Of a stretch of 64,000 nucleotides of DNA, positions 26,771-35,950 are shown one piece after another. Position 1 is the stretch's first letter. Every line of letters begins with the position of its first letter. Source of the stretch: Rhizobium sp. Root1212. GTDB taxonomy: Bacteria > Pseudomonadota > Alphaproteobacteria > Rhizobiales > Rhizobiaceae. The stretch covers positions 1 through 64,000 of the forward strand of contig NZ_LMDA01000006.1 in NCBI RefSeq assembly GCF_001424985.1, in the 5' to 3' direction. A program made the position numbers and the translations under genes. The notes below the pieces were generated by a model. The model was not told the origin of the DNA. It worked only from the letters and a program-made list of their open reading frames with translations, and searched no databases.

Positions 26771-27693
26771 CACAGGATCTCCTGCTGGCGGGCAAACAGC
26801 CGGACGCGGAAAATACCGCCCGCTTTCTTCGTGCCGGCGCGGTGTTCGGATTTCAATCGGTGCTCGACGGTATGTTCGACGACCGTCAGGACCGTGGTGA
26901 GGACGAGATACCAGACAGTCGCGACGAGCAGCAGCGGCACCGTCTGGTAGGTGCGCGCATAGACCATCTGCGCGGAATAGAGCAGATCGGGCAGCGCCAG
27001 CACGGAAACGAGCGAGGTGAATTTCAGCATCGAAATCGTGTCGTTGCCGATGGGCGGAATGACGATGCGCAGCGCCTGTGGCAAAACGATGCGGCGCAGC
27101 GTCTGGCCGCGCGTCATCCCGAGCGTTGCGGCCGCTTCCGTCTGGCCGGCATTGATGGCCTGGATGCCCGCCCGGATCATTTCAGCGGCATAGGCGCTTT
27201 CGGTGAAGGCAAGGCCCATGATGGCGGCACTGAACGGGGTGATGAGTTCGTTGGTGTTCCAGGAGATGAACTTCGGCCCGCCGAACGGGATGCCGATCGA
27301 TATCTCAGGCAGGAGCAGCGCCAGATTGTACCAGAAGATCATCTGGACCAGCGGCGGCACGCCGCGGAAGAACCAGATCCAGCCCCAGCTGACCGACTGA
27401 AAGACGCTGCTGGCCGAAAGGCGCATGATCGCGAGCACGACCCCGATCGCAAGGCCGAGCACCATGGCAAGAACCGTCAACAGAAGCGTCATGCCGAGGC
27501 CCGACAGGATAGCGGGACTGAACATGTATTCGGCAACCACGCTCCACTGCATGTTCTTGTTGGTGACGAGCACCTGCAGGAAGATGACCGCGAGGATGGC
27601 CAGAACCACGCCGCCGATCCAGTGGCCCAGCTTCGGCACTGCAATGGGCTTGAGGTCGTGGATCGAGGGGCGGTGTGGCGGTTCTTCAGCCAT
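26770..27693 (-). CDS. Polar amino acid ABC transporter permease (module B)
   Basis: A 307-residue inner-membrane permease of the His/Glu/Gln/Arg family. An N-terminal cytoplasmic stretch of about 25 residues precedes about five or six membrane segments. The coupling loop is [28 protein letters not shown] region, the EAA motif typical of this family. Only one permease gene is present, so the channel should be a homodimer. It follows the binding-protein gene after a strong hairpin and overlaps the ATPase gene. Confidence 0.92.
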   Translation of the reverse strand: MAEEPPHRPSIHDLKPIAVPKLGHWIGGVVLAILAVIFLQVLVTNKNMQWSVVAEYMFSPAILSGLGMTLLLTVLAMVLGLAIGVVLAIMRLSASSVFQSVSWGWIWFFRGVPPLVQMIFWYNLALLLPEISIGIPFGGPKFISWNTNELITPFSAAIMGLAFTESAYAAEMIRAGIQAINAGQTEAAATLGMTRGQTLRRIVLPQALRIVIPPIGNDTISMLKFTSLVSVLALPDLLYSAQMVYARTYQTVPLLLVATVWYLVLTTVLTVVEHTVEHRLKSEHRAGTKKAGGIFRVRLFARQQEIL

Positions 27694-27729
27694 CGTCTTT
27701 CCTTGCTGCCCGTTGCGGGCTGTCTGATC

Positions 27730-27753
27730 CGGCCCGAGGAAACCCTCGGGCCG
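27730..27753 (-). terminator. Intercistronic hairpin after binding-protein gene (module B)
   Basis: CGGCCCGAGG (27730-27739) pairs perfectly with CCTCGGGCCG (27744-27753) around a 4-nt loop. It lies between the module B binding-protein stop and the permease start, mirroring the hairpin in module A. Confidence 0.6.
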
Positions 27754-27783
27754 ATGAGCGGTATTTTGCCCGGCAACGGCGCC

Positions 27784-28629
27784 TTAAAGGTCTGCCGGGT
27801 TCTCTTCGGTGATCAAAAGCGCCTTGCTCAGCATCCCGCTGTCGTTCAGGCCCCACTTGGCCATGATCTTCTCATAGGTACCGTCATCGATCATCGACTG
27901 GATCGTGTCCGTCAGGACCTGGCCGAGCGGATCGCCCTTGCGCACGCCGATGCAGCTGTTGACGGGCGAGAGAACCAATTCCGAAATCTTCAGATCGCCT
28001 GTCTGCTTGGCCATATAGGCAAGCTTGACCGATCCGCCCACCGTCGCCTGGGCGCGGTTGGAACGAACGGCAAGTTCGGCCTGCGCCTGCGTGCCGTGCG
28101 TCTGCATGACGACCGGCTTTTCCTTGCATTCGTTGGCGTTCAGCTTTTCGAGAAGGCCGATGTCCCAGGCGCCGTTCAGGACGGCAATGGTCAGGCCGCA
28201 GACATCGGCGGTGGACTTGATGGCGAGCTTGCTGTCCGCCGGATAGGCAAACGAGGTGCCGATGCGGCGCTGCGATACGAAGTCGAGCGTCTTCAGGCGC
28301 TCTACCGTCGTGCCGAAGGACGAGAAACCGGCATCGAAACGCTTGGACTGGAGGCCGGGAATAATGGCGTCGAAGCTGGTGCCCTCGAACGTGAAGGGCA
28401 CGCCGAGGCGCTCTTCCATTTCCTTGGCGATATCGACGCTCCAGCCCTTGAGCTGGCCGTCGGCATCCTGGAATTCATCCGGCGCCCAGTCGTTAAAGAC
28501 AGCCGCCTTGATACCGTTGTCCTTGTATTCCTGCGCAAGAGCATCGTGCAGCGCGGGGATGACGTCGGCGAATGCCGGCATTGCCAGCACAGCGCTCAAG
28601 ACGCAACCAGCCAGAATGGATTTAAACAT
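27784..28629 (-). CDS. Periplasmic amino acid-type ABC binding protein (module B)
   Basis: A 281-residue solute-binding protein of family 3. The signal peptide is MFKSILAGCVLSAVLAMPAFA, cleaved before DVIP. Family segments include GWSVDIAKEMEERLGVPFTF, RFDAGFSSFGTTVERLKTLDF and a C-terminal IGVRKGDPLGQVL. Good AGGAGG lies before the ATG. It heads the importer operon. Its promoter region carries a GAGAACGTTCTC operator shared with the deglycase and kinase units, so it probably imports the Amadori-type substrate of module B. Confidence 0.9.
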   Translation of the reverse strand: MFKSILAGCVLSAVLAMPAFADVIPALHDALAQEYKDNGIKAAVFNDWAPDEFQDADGQLKGWSVDIAKEMEERLGVPFTFEGTSFDAIIPGLQSKRFDAGFSSFGTTVERLKTLDFVSQRRIGTSFAYPADSKLAIKSTADVCGLTIAVLNGAWDIGLLEKLNANECKEKPVVMQTHGTQAQAELAVRSNRAQATVGGSVKLAYMAKQTGDLKISELVLSPVNSCIGVRKGDPLGQVLTDTIQSMIDDGTYEKIMAKWGLNDSGMLSKALLITEENPADL

Positions 28630-28699
28630 GACAGCCTCCTTGTGGTGGCGAACCGACAGGTCCGCGATTGCGTTCTCCGGTTCCCCTTGCAGATCATGA

Positions 28700-28713
28700 C
28701 GAGAACGTTCTCA
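28700..28713. promoter_or_regulatory. Module B operator copy 2 (before binding protein)
   Basis: CGAGAACGTTCTCA contains the perfect 12-bp palindrome GAGAACGTTCTC (28701-28712). It lies 71 bp upstream of the binding-protein ATG, with TTGACG (minus strand, 28745-28740) upstream as a possible -35. It matches the copy at 30200 in 13 of 14 positions. Confidence 0.65.
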
Positions 28714-28891
28714 CATATGAGACACGGAGATGGCCTGTCCGTCAAGCGTCCCTCACCCGGATTTGTGGTCAAATGCCGTTGAAAACGTGCCCCAATCTGA
28801 TAACACCCTATAAAGAACTGCCGTTTTCCTGTGCTCCCGTATGAAAAGATTCTCATCCGTCAGGGGCCGTCATGTGAGAGGGAAGTGCCAA

Positions 28892-29980
28892 TTGGCTCCT
28901 AAAAGCAAAGCGACCATCACGGATGTCGCACAGGCAGCCGGGGTCTCCACGGCAACCGCAGGACGTGTTCTCGGCGGCTACGGCTATACCAGCGAGGAGA
29001 AGAAGGAGCAGGTTCTCAAGGCCGCACAGGAACTCGGCTATCGACCAAACGCACTTGCGCGCAGCCTCATCACGGGCAAGACCCGCACGCTCGGCGTGGT
29101 GGCCGGCGACATCCAGAACCCATTCTACGCTTCGGTTCTGCGCGGCATTTCCAACGTGGCGGAGGCGAACGGCTTTGGCCTGCTGATCACCAACAGCGAC
29201 GAGGCACAGCCCAAGGAGGTTCACTCGGTCGAACTGCTGGCGCAGAAGCAGGTTGACGGGCTGATCGTTACCCCCAGCGACACGCGCAAGGCGCGGCATT
29301 TGCACAACCTGAAGGCCATGGGCGTGCCTCTTGTACTGATCGACCGTGCCGTCGCCGGCCTCATGGTCGACCGCGTGGCAACCGACAACATCGCCGCCGC
29401 GGAACACGCGGTCCGCCATCTGATCGCAGCCGGACATCGCCGGATCGGCATCGTCGCGGAACTGGTCGATGAGGAAAGCGGCGGACTGGACGCGTTCCTC
29501 ACCCGCGCCATCGCAGGCGATCCGATCGAAAGCGAGACGCTCTATCCCAGTTGGCAGCGCCTTCTCGGCTATATCCGGGCGCATCGGATCGCCGGCCTGC
29601 CCTTGGACCCGCGCCTGACGTTGCGGGCAGGAAGCTATTCGGCTGTCGCCGCGCAGGCGGTAGTCCCGCGCCTGATGGCAGCGGACGATCCGCCGACGGC
29701 ACTCTTCACCACAGACGGCACTATGTCCGAAGGCACCATGCGGGCGCTTACCGACCTCAATCTGTCGATCCCGCAGGACCTCTCGATCATCTGCTTCGAC
29801 GATCTCGACTGGATGAGCTTCCATCGCCCCGGCATTACCACCGTGGCACAGCCGCGATTGGCCATGGGCGAGGCTGCCGCGCGAATGCTCCTGGAGCGCA
29901 TTCGCGGCGAAGACTATCCGCCACGCACGGTGCTGATGCCCGCTGAACTGATCGAGCGCGGCTCCGTCGCCGGGCTCTGA
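28892..29980 (+). CDS. LacI-family regulator of module B
   Basis: A 362-residue regulator starting at TTG 28892, where GAGGGAAG sits about 6 bases upstream. The in-frame ATG at 28841 has no such site. The helix-turn-helix reads ITDVAQAAGVSTATAGRVL, the hinge NALARSLITGKTRTLGVV. The sensor has VAGDIQNPFYASVLRGI, DGLIVTPSD and ALFTTDGTMSEGTM. It resembles the module A LacI in layout and in the GRVLGGYG segment. It is divergent from the module B binding protein. The perfect TGAGAACGTTCTCA palindrome lies before the next gene and near copies lie before the other two module B units, making this the most likely regulator of that set. Confidence 0.87.
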   Translation: MAPKSKATITDVAQAAGVSTATAGRVLGGYGYTSEEKKEQVLKAAQELGYRPNALARSLITGKTRTLGVVAGDIQNPFYASVLRGISNVAEANGFGLLITNSDEAQPKEVHSVELLAQKQVDGLIVTPSDTRKARHLHNLKAMGVPLVLIDRAVAGLMVDRVATDNIAAAEHAVRHLIAAGHRRIGIVAELVDEESGGLDAFLTRAIAGDPIESETLYPSWQRLLGYIRAHRIAGLPLDPRLTLRAGSYSAVAAQAVVPRLMAADDPPTALFTTDGTMSEGTMRALTDLNLSIPQDLSIICFDDLDWMSFHRPGITTVAQPRLAMGEAAARMLLERIRGEDYPPRTVLMPAELIERGSVAGL

Positions 29981-30193
29981 TCCTACCGGCTCGGGCAGAG
30001 GGCTCGCCGGCGCTCCTGTGCGCGAGGCTGTACATAAATAGTTGTTTCATATAGATTTTCTCAGTAAAATCCTCGCGGCTTCTACCGCACGCCGTCATGG
30101 CCCTGCCTCCCCGGCGCACCCCGTATTCCATGCCAACCGCCCGCCAACCGTGCTCCCGCCGGAGAAACCCCGTTGCACTTCGCGGCGTTGTTC

Positions 30194-30213
30194 TATAATT
30201 GAGAACGTTCTCA
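30194..30213 (+). promoter_or_regulatory. -10 box and module B operator copy 3 (before kinase)
   Basis: TATAAT (30194-30199) is directly followed by the perfect 14-bp palindrome TGAGAACGTTCTCA (30200-30213), 26 bp before the kinase ATG. A repressor bound there would cover the transcription start. Confidence 0.7.
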
Positions 30214-30239
30214 GTTTTCTTCTCAGGAGAGCTTTTCAG

Positions 30240-31172
30240 ATGCCGCGCCCCGCCAGAATCCTCGCTTTCGGTGACAATGTCGTTGATTGCTACCGCGACC
30301 AGAACCTGATGTTTCCCGGCGGAAACTGCGTCAATCACGCCGTCTTCGCCCGTCGCGCCGGGGCCGAAACAGCCTATGCCGGCGCCGTCTGCGACGACGA
30401 CGCCGGGCATCTGATCCGCCGGGCGCTGCTTGAGGAGGGCGTCGACATTTCCTCCCTGCGGATCGAGCCGGGACAGACGGCCTATTGCGTGATCGAGACA
30501 CCGGATGGTGACCGGGTGTTCGTCGGCGCCAATCTCGGCGTATCGATCATCGCGCCCTCCAAGGCGGACCTCGCGCGGCTTTCGGATTTCGACGCCGTCC
30601 ATACCGGCCGGTCGAGCCATGTCGATGCATGGCTGCCGCACTTCGCCCAGGCAACGAAGGTGTCCTACGATCTCGCGACCGTCTACGATCCAGAGCGCAT
30701 CGCTCGGGTCGCGCCCCATTGTTTCCTCCTCGCGTTCTCGGCTGGCGGCGTGTCGCGCAACCAGGCGCTGGCCCTGGCGCAAGAGGCGCGCGCCGCCGGC
30801 GCACGCTGGAGCCTCGCGACCCGCGGCGTGGAGGGCGCCCTGCTGGCTGGCGACGCCGGCGTGTTCGAGGTACCGGCCCAGCCCGTCGATGCCATAGACA
30901 CGCTGGGCGCCGGCGATACCTACATCGCCAACGTGCTCGTCGGATTGCTCGAAAGCCGCGAGCCGGAAACGATCCTGACAACGGCCGCGGCGGCGGCGGC
31001 AAGGACCTGTCTGATACGCGGCGCCTTCGGACATGCGGCCACCATGAGCGTCGACGTCTCGAACATGATGAGCCTGGAGGAAGTCTATCGCACCACCCGC
31101 CCCGCAGAGGCGCCGGAAGAAACCCAAGGGGCGATATTTGAAAGCAAGACAACGATCGCAAATGCGAAATGA
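30240..31172 (+). CDS. PfkB-family kinase, FrlD-like fructosamine 6-kinase
   Basis: A 310-residue ribokinase-fold sugar kinase. The start ILAFGDNVVDCYRDQNLMFPGGN closely parallels E. coli FrlD (GDNCVDIYPQLNKAFSGGN, from memory), including GDN and GGN substrate-lid residues and GDDD-like CDDDAG. The PfkB signature DTLGAGDTYIANVL at 221-234 holds the catalytic base Asp226 and the anion hole. About 30 extra residues trail the kinase fold. FrlD phosphorylates fructose-lysine at C6, and FrlB then splits it; the FrlB-like gene is at 23298. AGGAGA precedes the ATG. The gene appears alone under a TGAGAACGTTCTCA operator. Another PfkB sugar kinase role cannot be excluded. Confidence 0.82.
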   Translation: MPRPARILAFGDNVVDCYRDQNLMFPGGNCVNHAVFARRAGAETAYAGAVCDDDAGHLIRRALLEEGVDISSLRIEPGQTAYCVIETPDGDRVFVGANLGVSIIAPSKADLARLSDFDAVHTGRSSHVDAWLPHFAQATKVSYDLATVYDPERIARVAPHCFLLAFSAGGVSRNQALALAQEARAAGARWSLATRGVEGALLAGDAGVFEVPAQPVDAIDTLGAGDTYIANVLVGLLESREPETILTTAAAAAARTCLIRGAFGHAATMSVDVSNMMSLEEVYRTTRPAEAPEETQGAIFESKTTIANAK

Positions 31173-31309
31173 TTTGGCGTTGAAGGGATCGGAACCGGCA
31201 ACGCTGCTACATCTCCCATCCGTATGAAATTGTTTGATCCCGACATAGCCTCTGGGCTTGGCACAATGACGGATTTGCGGGCGGCGGCGGATCGACCACG
31301 CCACGATCG

Positions 31310-32296
31310 TCATTCAAGGTATGTCGGCGCATCTTGGCTGCCAAGCATGTCGAATGCTTCCCGATGCCGGGGATGACGCGGGTCGTCGTGGGGGTTCAGC
31401 AGGAAACGGCACGCGATATCCCAGTAGCCGTCATAAACAAGCCCGCCATTGATCGCGACCAACGTGTTTCTGTGCCGGCGATAAAGAGCGGGAATGCGAT
31501 ACCAGGGCAGCGCCGGACGCTGGTGATGCAGGACATGCAGGTTGTTGTAAAGAAACAGCAGGCCGAAGAGTGGGCTGTTTTCGACGATGGCTGTGCGCTC
31601 GTCGTGATGGTCGGCATAGCGATGCTCGGCGTAGGAGCGCAGCCGGCTCAGCGCCGCGCCCACATAGACGAAGCCGAAAAGATAGAGCCAGAGCGGCATG
31701 CCGCATACCCATAACACCCAGAAAAGCACCACGGCCACACCAAGCGCATGCCGTGCCCAGAGGAACGCGCGCTGCCGGTCGCCGGCCATGATCACGGCCA
31801 TCTCCTGCGCCAGGAAGCTTGCGATCATCACCATCGGCCCGAGCGTCAGCCGGCCGAAAAGCGTCGTGTTCCAGGTGGCCAGAAGACGGCCGAAGCGGCC
31901 CATGCGCGCCCAGGCGGCCTGGGTGAAATAGGAGGATTCCGGGTCTTCGATCGGGTCCGTCAGGTGCTCGTCGCGGTGATGGGTCAGATGACCTTCGCGG
32001 TAGATGGCATAGGGCAACCAGAGGGACAGGGGCGGCCAGCCGATCGCGTCGTTGATGCGGCGGCTGCGGGTCGGATGCCCGTGAATGACCTCGTGCTGCA
32101 GCGATCCGTGCCAGGCGATCAGCCAGCCGCCGAAGGAAATGACGGCCAGCAGCGGCAGCGACTGCCAGAACCAGGTCACGGCAAAAAAGCCGCCATAGAT
32201 AACCACGGCCAGCGCCACCGTCTGCCATTCGAGCCGGGCGATGGTGGAAAGCGCGGATGGTGGAGGAAGTGTATCGACCGAGGGGCGATTGGACAT
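31310..32296 (-). CDS. Membrane fatty-acid desaturase family protein
   Basis: A 328-residue membrane di-iron enzyme. The three histidine clusters are present: HEVIHGH (first), HLTHHRDEH (second) and LHVLHH (third). Hydrophobic segments lie before the first and between the second and third clusters. Family members insert double bonds into or hydroxylate acyl chains. The ATG at 32296 with GGAA upstream is chosen; an in-frame TTG lies 14 codons before. It is divergent from the Dpp-type binding-protein gene and convergent with the kinase gene, so it is probably its own unit. Confidence 0.85.
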   Translation of the reverse strand: MSNRPSVDTLPPPSALSTIARLEWQTVALAVVIYGGFFAVTWFWQSLPLLAVISFGGWLIAWHGSLQHEVIHGHPTRSRRINDAIGWPPLSLWLPYAIYREGHLTHHRDEHLTDPIEDPESSYFTQAAWARMGRFGRLLATWNTTLFGRLTLGPMVMIASFLAQEMAVIMAGDRQRAFLWARHALGVAVVLFWVLWVCGMPLWLYLFGFVYVGAALSRLRSYAEHRYADHHDERTAIVENSPLFGLLFLYNNLHVLHHQRPALPWYRIPALYRRHRNTLVAINGGLVYDGYWDIACRFLLNPHDDPRHPRHREAFDMLGSQDAPTYLE

Positions 32297-32529
32297 GAAA
32301 CGGGTTCCGGCGGAAAAGCGATTGTTTTGAAGCGCCAATATAAAACCGCGCCCGCCATGCCCGCGCCGTATGGCTTTGCAGAAGGGCCTCGAAAAAAGGA
32401 AAACCGGTTGCGCTCAAAGCCGCAAATGGAAAATATTTATTCTATGTAATTTGTAGATTATTGGCTTTAATCCCTGCATCGAAGTGAAGCCCCTGCCCTC
32501 GGCCGGGTGCGCAACCGGAGGGACAATCC

Positions 32530-34095
32530 ATGACATTCAACCCAACACGACGGCAAGTTTTGCTTGGCGGCGCATCCATCGCGACCGTTGTCGCTCTCGG
32601 CGGCGTACACCCCGCCTTCGCCGCTGCCGACCGCAGCAAGATCACCGTGCGCGTCGACAAGGACCTCTCCAACCTCGACCCGGCCAACCGCTCCGGTCCG
32701 GTCGATCTCAATGTCATCTGGTCGGTGCAGCAGGGCCTGATCTCCTTCAAGCCGGGCTCGACGGAATGGGAGTTCGACGCGGCGGAAGAGCTGGAGCAGG
32801 TGAGCGACACGGAAATCCGCTTCAAGCTGCGCAGCGGCCTCGCCTTCACCGGCGGCTACGGCCCGTTGACGGCCGAGGATGTGAAATTCTCCTTCGAGCG
32901 CTTCATCAAGCCGGACACCGAGGGCAAGCCCGTGACCTATGCCAAGGACTGGTCGGCGCTTGATCGTGTCGAAGTGACCGGCCCGCTCGAAGGCCGCATC
33001 ATCCTGAAGAACCCCGCGCCGGCGCTCTACACCATCGCGCTCGCCGATGGCTCGGGCCGCATCGTCTCGAAAAAGGCCTTCGAAGCACTCGGCGAAAAGG
33101 CGATCGCCACGACGCTGATCGGCAGCGGCCCCTATATCCTCAAGGAGTGGACCCCGCGCGAAACATTCGTGCTTGACATCAACCCGGACTACAAGGGGCC
33201 GATCAAGCCGCACTTCCAGCAAATTATCGGCAAGCCTATCGGCGAGCAGAAGACCTCGGAAATCGCATTCCAGTCCGGCGAGATCGATTTCACCGCCATC
33301 GATCCTGAAAACGGCAAGGCGCTTGCGGCCCTGCCGGATGCGAGCATCACGGAAATTCCCGCCATCGACTATGTCTGGTTCGGCCCGAACATCGAGAAGG
33401 CGCCGTTCGACGACATCCGCGTGCGTCAGGCGATCCGCTATGCCGTCGATATCGACGCGATCCTGCAGGGTGCCTATTCCGGTCTCTATCCGCGCGCCAA
33501 TGCGCTGCTTGCCCCGAGTTTGCTCGGTTACTGGAAGGATGCACCGGTCCACACCCGCGATCTTGAAAAGGCGCAAAGCCTGCTGGCCGAAGCCGGTCAC
33601 CCCGATGGCTTCAAGACCAAGCTGACGATCGAGGCCAATGCCCGTTACGAGGCGGTTGCCCAGATCATCCAGGCAAACCTGGCCGAGGTCGGCATCGAGG
33701 TTGAGATCGAGGCGCTGGAATCGGCCGCCTACTGGGCGCTTGGCGAAAACGACGCCAGCAAGGATCTCGAACTGTCGCTGATCAAATACAACGGCAAGTT
33801 CGATCCCGGCTTCCAGACGCAGTGGTTCACCTCGGCCCAGGTCGGCCAATGGAACTGGCAGCGCTGGAAGAACGCCGATTTCGACGCCCTGCACGAAAAA
33901 GGCGGCGTCACCGTCGATCCGGCCGAGCGCGAAAAGATTTACATCGAAGCGCAAAAACTGCTGGACGACTCCGCGGCGTTCATCTGGATCACCCACAATC
34001 TCAATGCTTTCGCCTCCCGCAAGTGGCTGAAGCCTGGGGTCCTGCCGAACGGCAACAACTGGCTCTACACGGCCTTCACGGAAGCGACGGCCTGA
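32530..34095 (+). CDS. Dpp/Opp-type ABC solute-binding protein (family 5)
   Basis: A 521-residue periplasmic binding protein. The signal sequence NPTRRQVLLGGASIATVVAL with a twin-arginine start, then AFAA, suggests Tat-type or Sec export. Family 5 features follow: LDPANRSG near the N-terminus, LTAEDVKFSFERF, GSGPYILKEWTPRETFVL and FDDIRVRQAIRYAVD. Family members bind peptides, nickel, glutathione and other large solutes. It is the first gene of a five-gene ABC operon running to 37886. Confidence 0.92.
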   Translation: MTFNPTRRQVLLGGASIATVVALGGVHPAFAAADRSKITVRVDKDLSNLDPANRSGPVDLNVIWSVQQGLISFKPGSTEWEFDAAEELEQVSDTEIRFKLRSGLAFTGGYGPLTAEDVKFSFERFIKPDTEGKPVTYAKDWSALDRVEVTGPLEGRIILKNPAPALYTIALADGSGRIVSKKAFEALGEKAIATTLIGSGPYILKEWTPRETFVLDINPDYKGPIKPHFQQIIGKPIGEQKTSEIAFQSGEIDFTAIDPENGKALAALPDASITEIPAIDYVWFGPNIEKAPFDDIRVRQAIRYAVDIDAILQGAYSGLYPRANALLAPSLLGYWKDAPVHTRDLEKAQSLLAEAGHPDGFKTKLTIEANARYEAVAQIIQANLAEVGIEVEIEALESAAYWALGENDASKDLELSLIKYNGKFDPGFQTQWFTSAQVGQWNWQRWKNADFDALHEKGGVTVDPAEREKIYIEAQKLLDDSAAFIWITHNLNAFASRKWLKPGVLPNGNNWLYTAFTEATA

Positions 34096-34137
34096 TCCGG
34101 TGACTGGCTCCAGAGTAAAAGATCGGGATGCGCTGCC

Positions 34138-35115
34138 ATGAGGAGCGCATCCCTCCAGATTCATCTCGCCTTCAAGCTGACAACGGCGCTGCTCGCCGTT
34201 GCCGGTTCCGTCGTGCTTCTCCTGACGCTGACGCGGCTGATCCCCGGCGATCCCGCAACCGTCATCCTTGGTTCCCGCGCCACTCCCGAAGCGGTTGCCG
34301 CGCTCAATGCCCGTATCGGCCTCGACAAGCCGCTGATCGAGCAGGTCTTTGCCTTTTTCAGGCGGCTCTTTTCCGGCGATCTTGGCCAGGATGTCTTCAA
34401 TGGCCGCCCGGTACTCGGCCTCGTTCTCGGCGCGCTTCCGAACACGGCGGCTCTCGCGATCTCCGCCATGCTCTGTGCCATCGCTTTCGGCGTGCCGCTG
34501 GCATTGCTTTCGGCCCGCCGGCCGGGCGGCAGGGTCGACCGGCTCGTCGCATTCCTGAGCGTCGGCTTCATCTCGACCCCGAGCTTCGTCGTCTCGGTTT
34601 TCCTGCTGATGGTGTTTTCCGTGACGTTGCGCTGGTTTCCGGTGCTGGGCGCCGGGGAAAGCGGCGATCTCGGCGACCAGCTCTGGCACCTCGTGCTGCC
34701 GACCGCGGCTCTGGCCGCAGGCTGGATCGGCTACATCGCCCGCCTCCTGCGCTCTTCGCTGCTCGAAATGCTCGGTGAAAACCATATCCGCACGCTGCGC
34801 GCCTATGGTGTCAGCGAAGCGAAGATCCTGATGAAATACGCGCTGAAGCCGGCCGTGCTGCCGACTGTCGCCGTTGTCGGCATGGGTTTTGGCGAGCTTC
34901 TGGGCGGCGCCGTCTTCGCGGAAGTGATCTTCAACCGCCCCGGTCTCGGCTCGCTGATCTACGACGCGATCCGCACGCGCAACTATCCGGTCGTTCAGGG
35001 CGGCGTCTTCGTCATTGTGCTGCTCTATGTGCTGACCAATCTCATCGCCGATCTCTCCCAGAGCCTGATCGATCCGCGCGAGCGCGCCCGCCTCGCTTCC
35101 GGCCGGGGGCAGTGA
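34138..35115 (+). CDS. Dpp/Opp-type ABC permease, DppB-like
   Basis: A 325-residue inner-membrane permease with six predicted helices. LTRLIPGDPATVILG near the N-terminus and the coupling-loop segment RTLRAYGVSEAKILMKYALK are typical of DppB/OppB. AEVIFNRPGLGSLIYDAI near the end is also diagnostic. It lies 42 bases after the binding-protein gene and one base before the second permease. Confidence 0.93.
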   Translation: MRSASLQIHLAFKLTTALLAVAGSVVLLLTLTRLIPGDPATVILGSRATPEAVAALNARIGLDKPLIEQVFAFFRRLFSGDLGQDVFNGRPVLGLVLGALPNTAALAISAMLCAIAFGVPLALLSARRPGGRVDRLVAFLSVGFISTPSFVVSVFLLMVFSVTLRWFPVLGAGESGDLGDQLWHLVLPTAALAAGWIGYIARLLRSSLLEMLGENHIRTLRAYGVSEAKILMKYALKPAVLPTVAVVGMGFGELLGGAVFAEVIFNRPGLGSLIYDAIRTRNYPVVQGGVFVIVLLYVLTNLIADLSQSLIDPRERARLASGRGQ

Positions 35116-35116
35116 C

Positions 35117-35950
35117 ATGACGGCGCTTGTTGATCTCTCCCGCCGTCCCGGCGGCACCTTCGCTCTTTTCGCGGTGACGCTTCTCTGTCTCGTCGCGATC
35201 GCCGCGCCGCTCATCGCCCCCTATGGGCCGAATGCGATTGCGCCTGCCAGCCGCCTCATGGACCCCTCGCTGCAGCACTGGCTCGGCACAGATCAGCTCG
35301 GCCGCGATATCCTGAGCCGCCTGATTTTTGGCGCAAGGGTGGCGCTGGGGATTTCGCTGTCGGTCATCGCCATTTCGCTGACGGCCGGTGTTGCCCTTGG
35401 CGTTGGAGCGGCACTTTCGCCCCGCGCCGTCGATCTCGTCATCGTCGGCATCTTCGATATCGTCACTTCGTTTCCGAGCATCATCCTGGCGCTGGCGCTG
35501 GTTGCCGTTTTCGGCCCCGGCCTCGGCAATGTCGTCCTGCTGGTCAGCATCGTCTTCATCCCGCATTTCGGCCGCGTCGCCCGCGCCCAGACGATCGCCA
35601 TCCGCAACAGCCCCTTCATCGAGGCGGAAAAGGTGCTCGGCGCCGAAACCTGGCGGGTGATCCTGCATCATGTGACGCCCAACATCATCGGCCCGATCTT
35701 CGTGCTCGCCTGCATGGATATCCCGGTCGTCATCACGATCGAGGCGGGCCTGAGCTTCCTCGGGCTCGGCGTGCGCCCGCCGCTCGCCAGCTGGGGCAAC
35801 CTGCTCAACGACGGCTACACCTATCTCGACCAGTCACCCTGGCTCGCCACCTTCTCCGGTCTGTCGCTGATGCTTGCCACGCTCGGTTTCGCCCTGCTCG
35901 GAGAGGCGCTCCGCGACACGCTCGACCCGAAGCTGAGGAAAAACCTGTGA
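35117..35950 (+). CDS. Dpp/Opp-type ABC permease, DppC-like
   Basis: A 277-residue inner-membrane permease. It has HWLGTDQLGRDILSRLIFGARV at the start of the conserved domain and EAEKVLGAETWRVILHHVTPN as the coupling loop. GLSFLGLGVRPPLASWGNLL is typical of DppC/OppC. It pairs with the preceding permease as a heterodimer. Its stop overlaps the GTG start of the next gene (GTGA). Confidence 0.93.
   Translation: MTALVDLSRRPGGTFALFAVTLLCLVAIAAPLIAPYGPNAIAPASRLMDPSLQHWLGTDQLGRDILSRLIFGARVALGISLSVIAISLTAGVALGVGAALSPRAVDLVIVGIFDIVTSFPSIILALALVAVFGPGLGNVVLLVSIVFIPHFGRVARAQTIAIRNSPFIEAEKVLGAETWRVILHHVTPNIIGPIFVLACMDIPVVITIEAGLSFLGLGVRPPLASWGNLLNDGYTYLDQSPWLATFSGLSLMLATLGFALLGEALRDTLDPKLRKNL

Noticed and set aside
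32467-35214. 915-codon minus-strand open frame opposite the Dpp-type operon start
   Set aside because: It covers a clear binding protein and permease on the plus strand. It has low-complexity charged composition.
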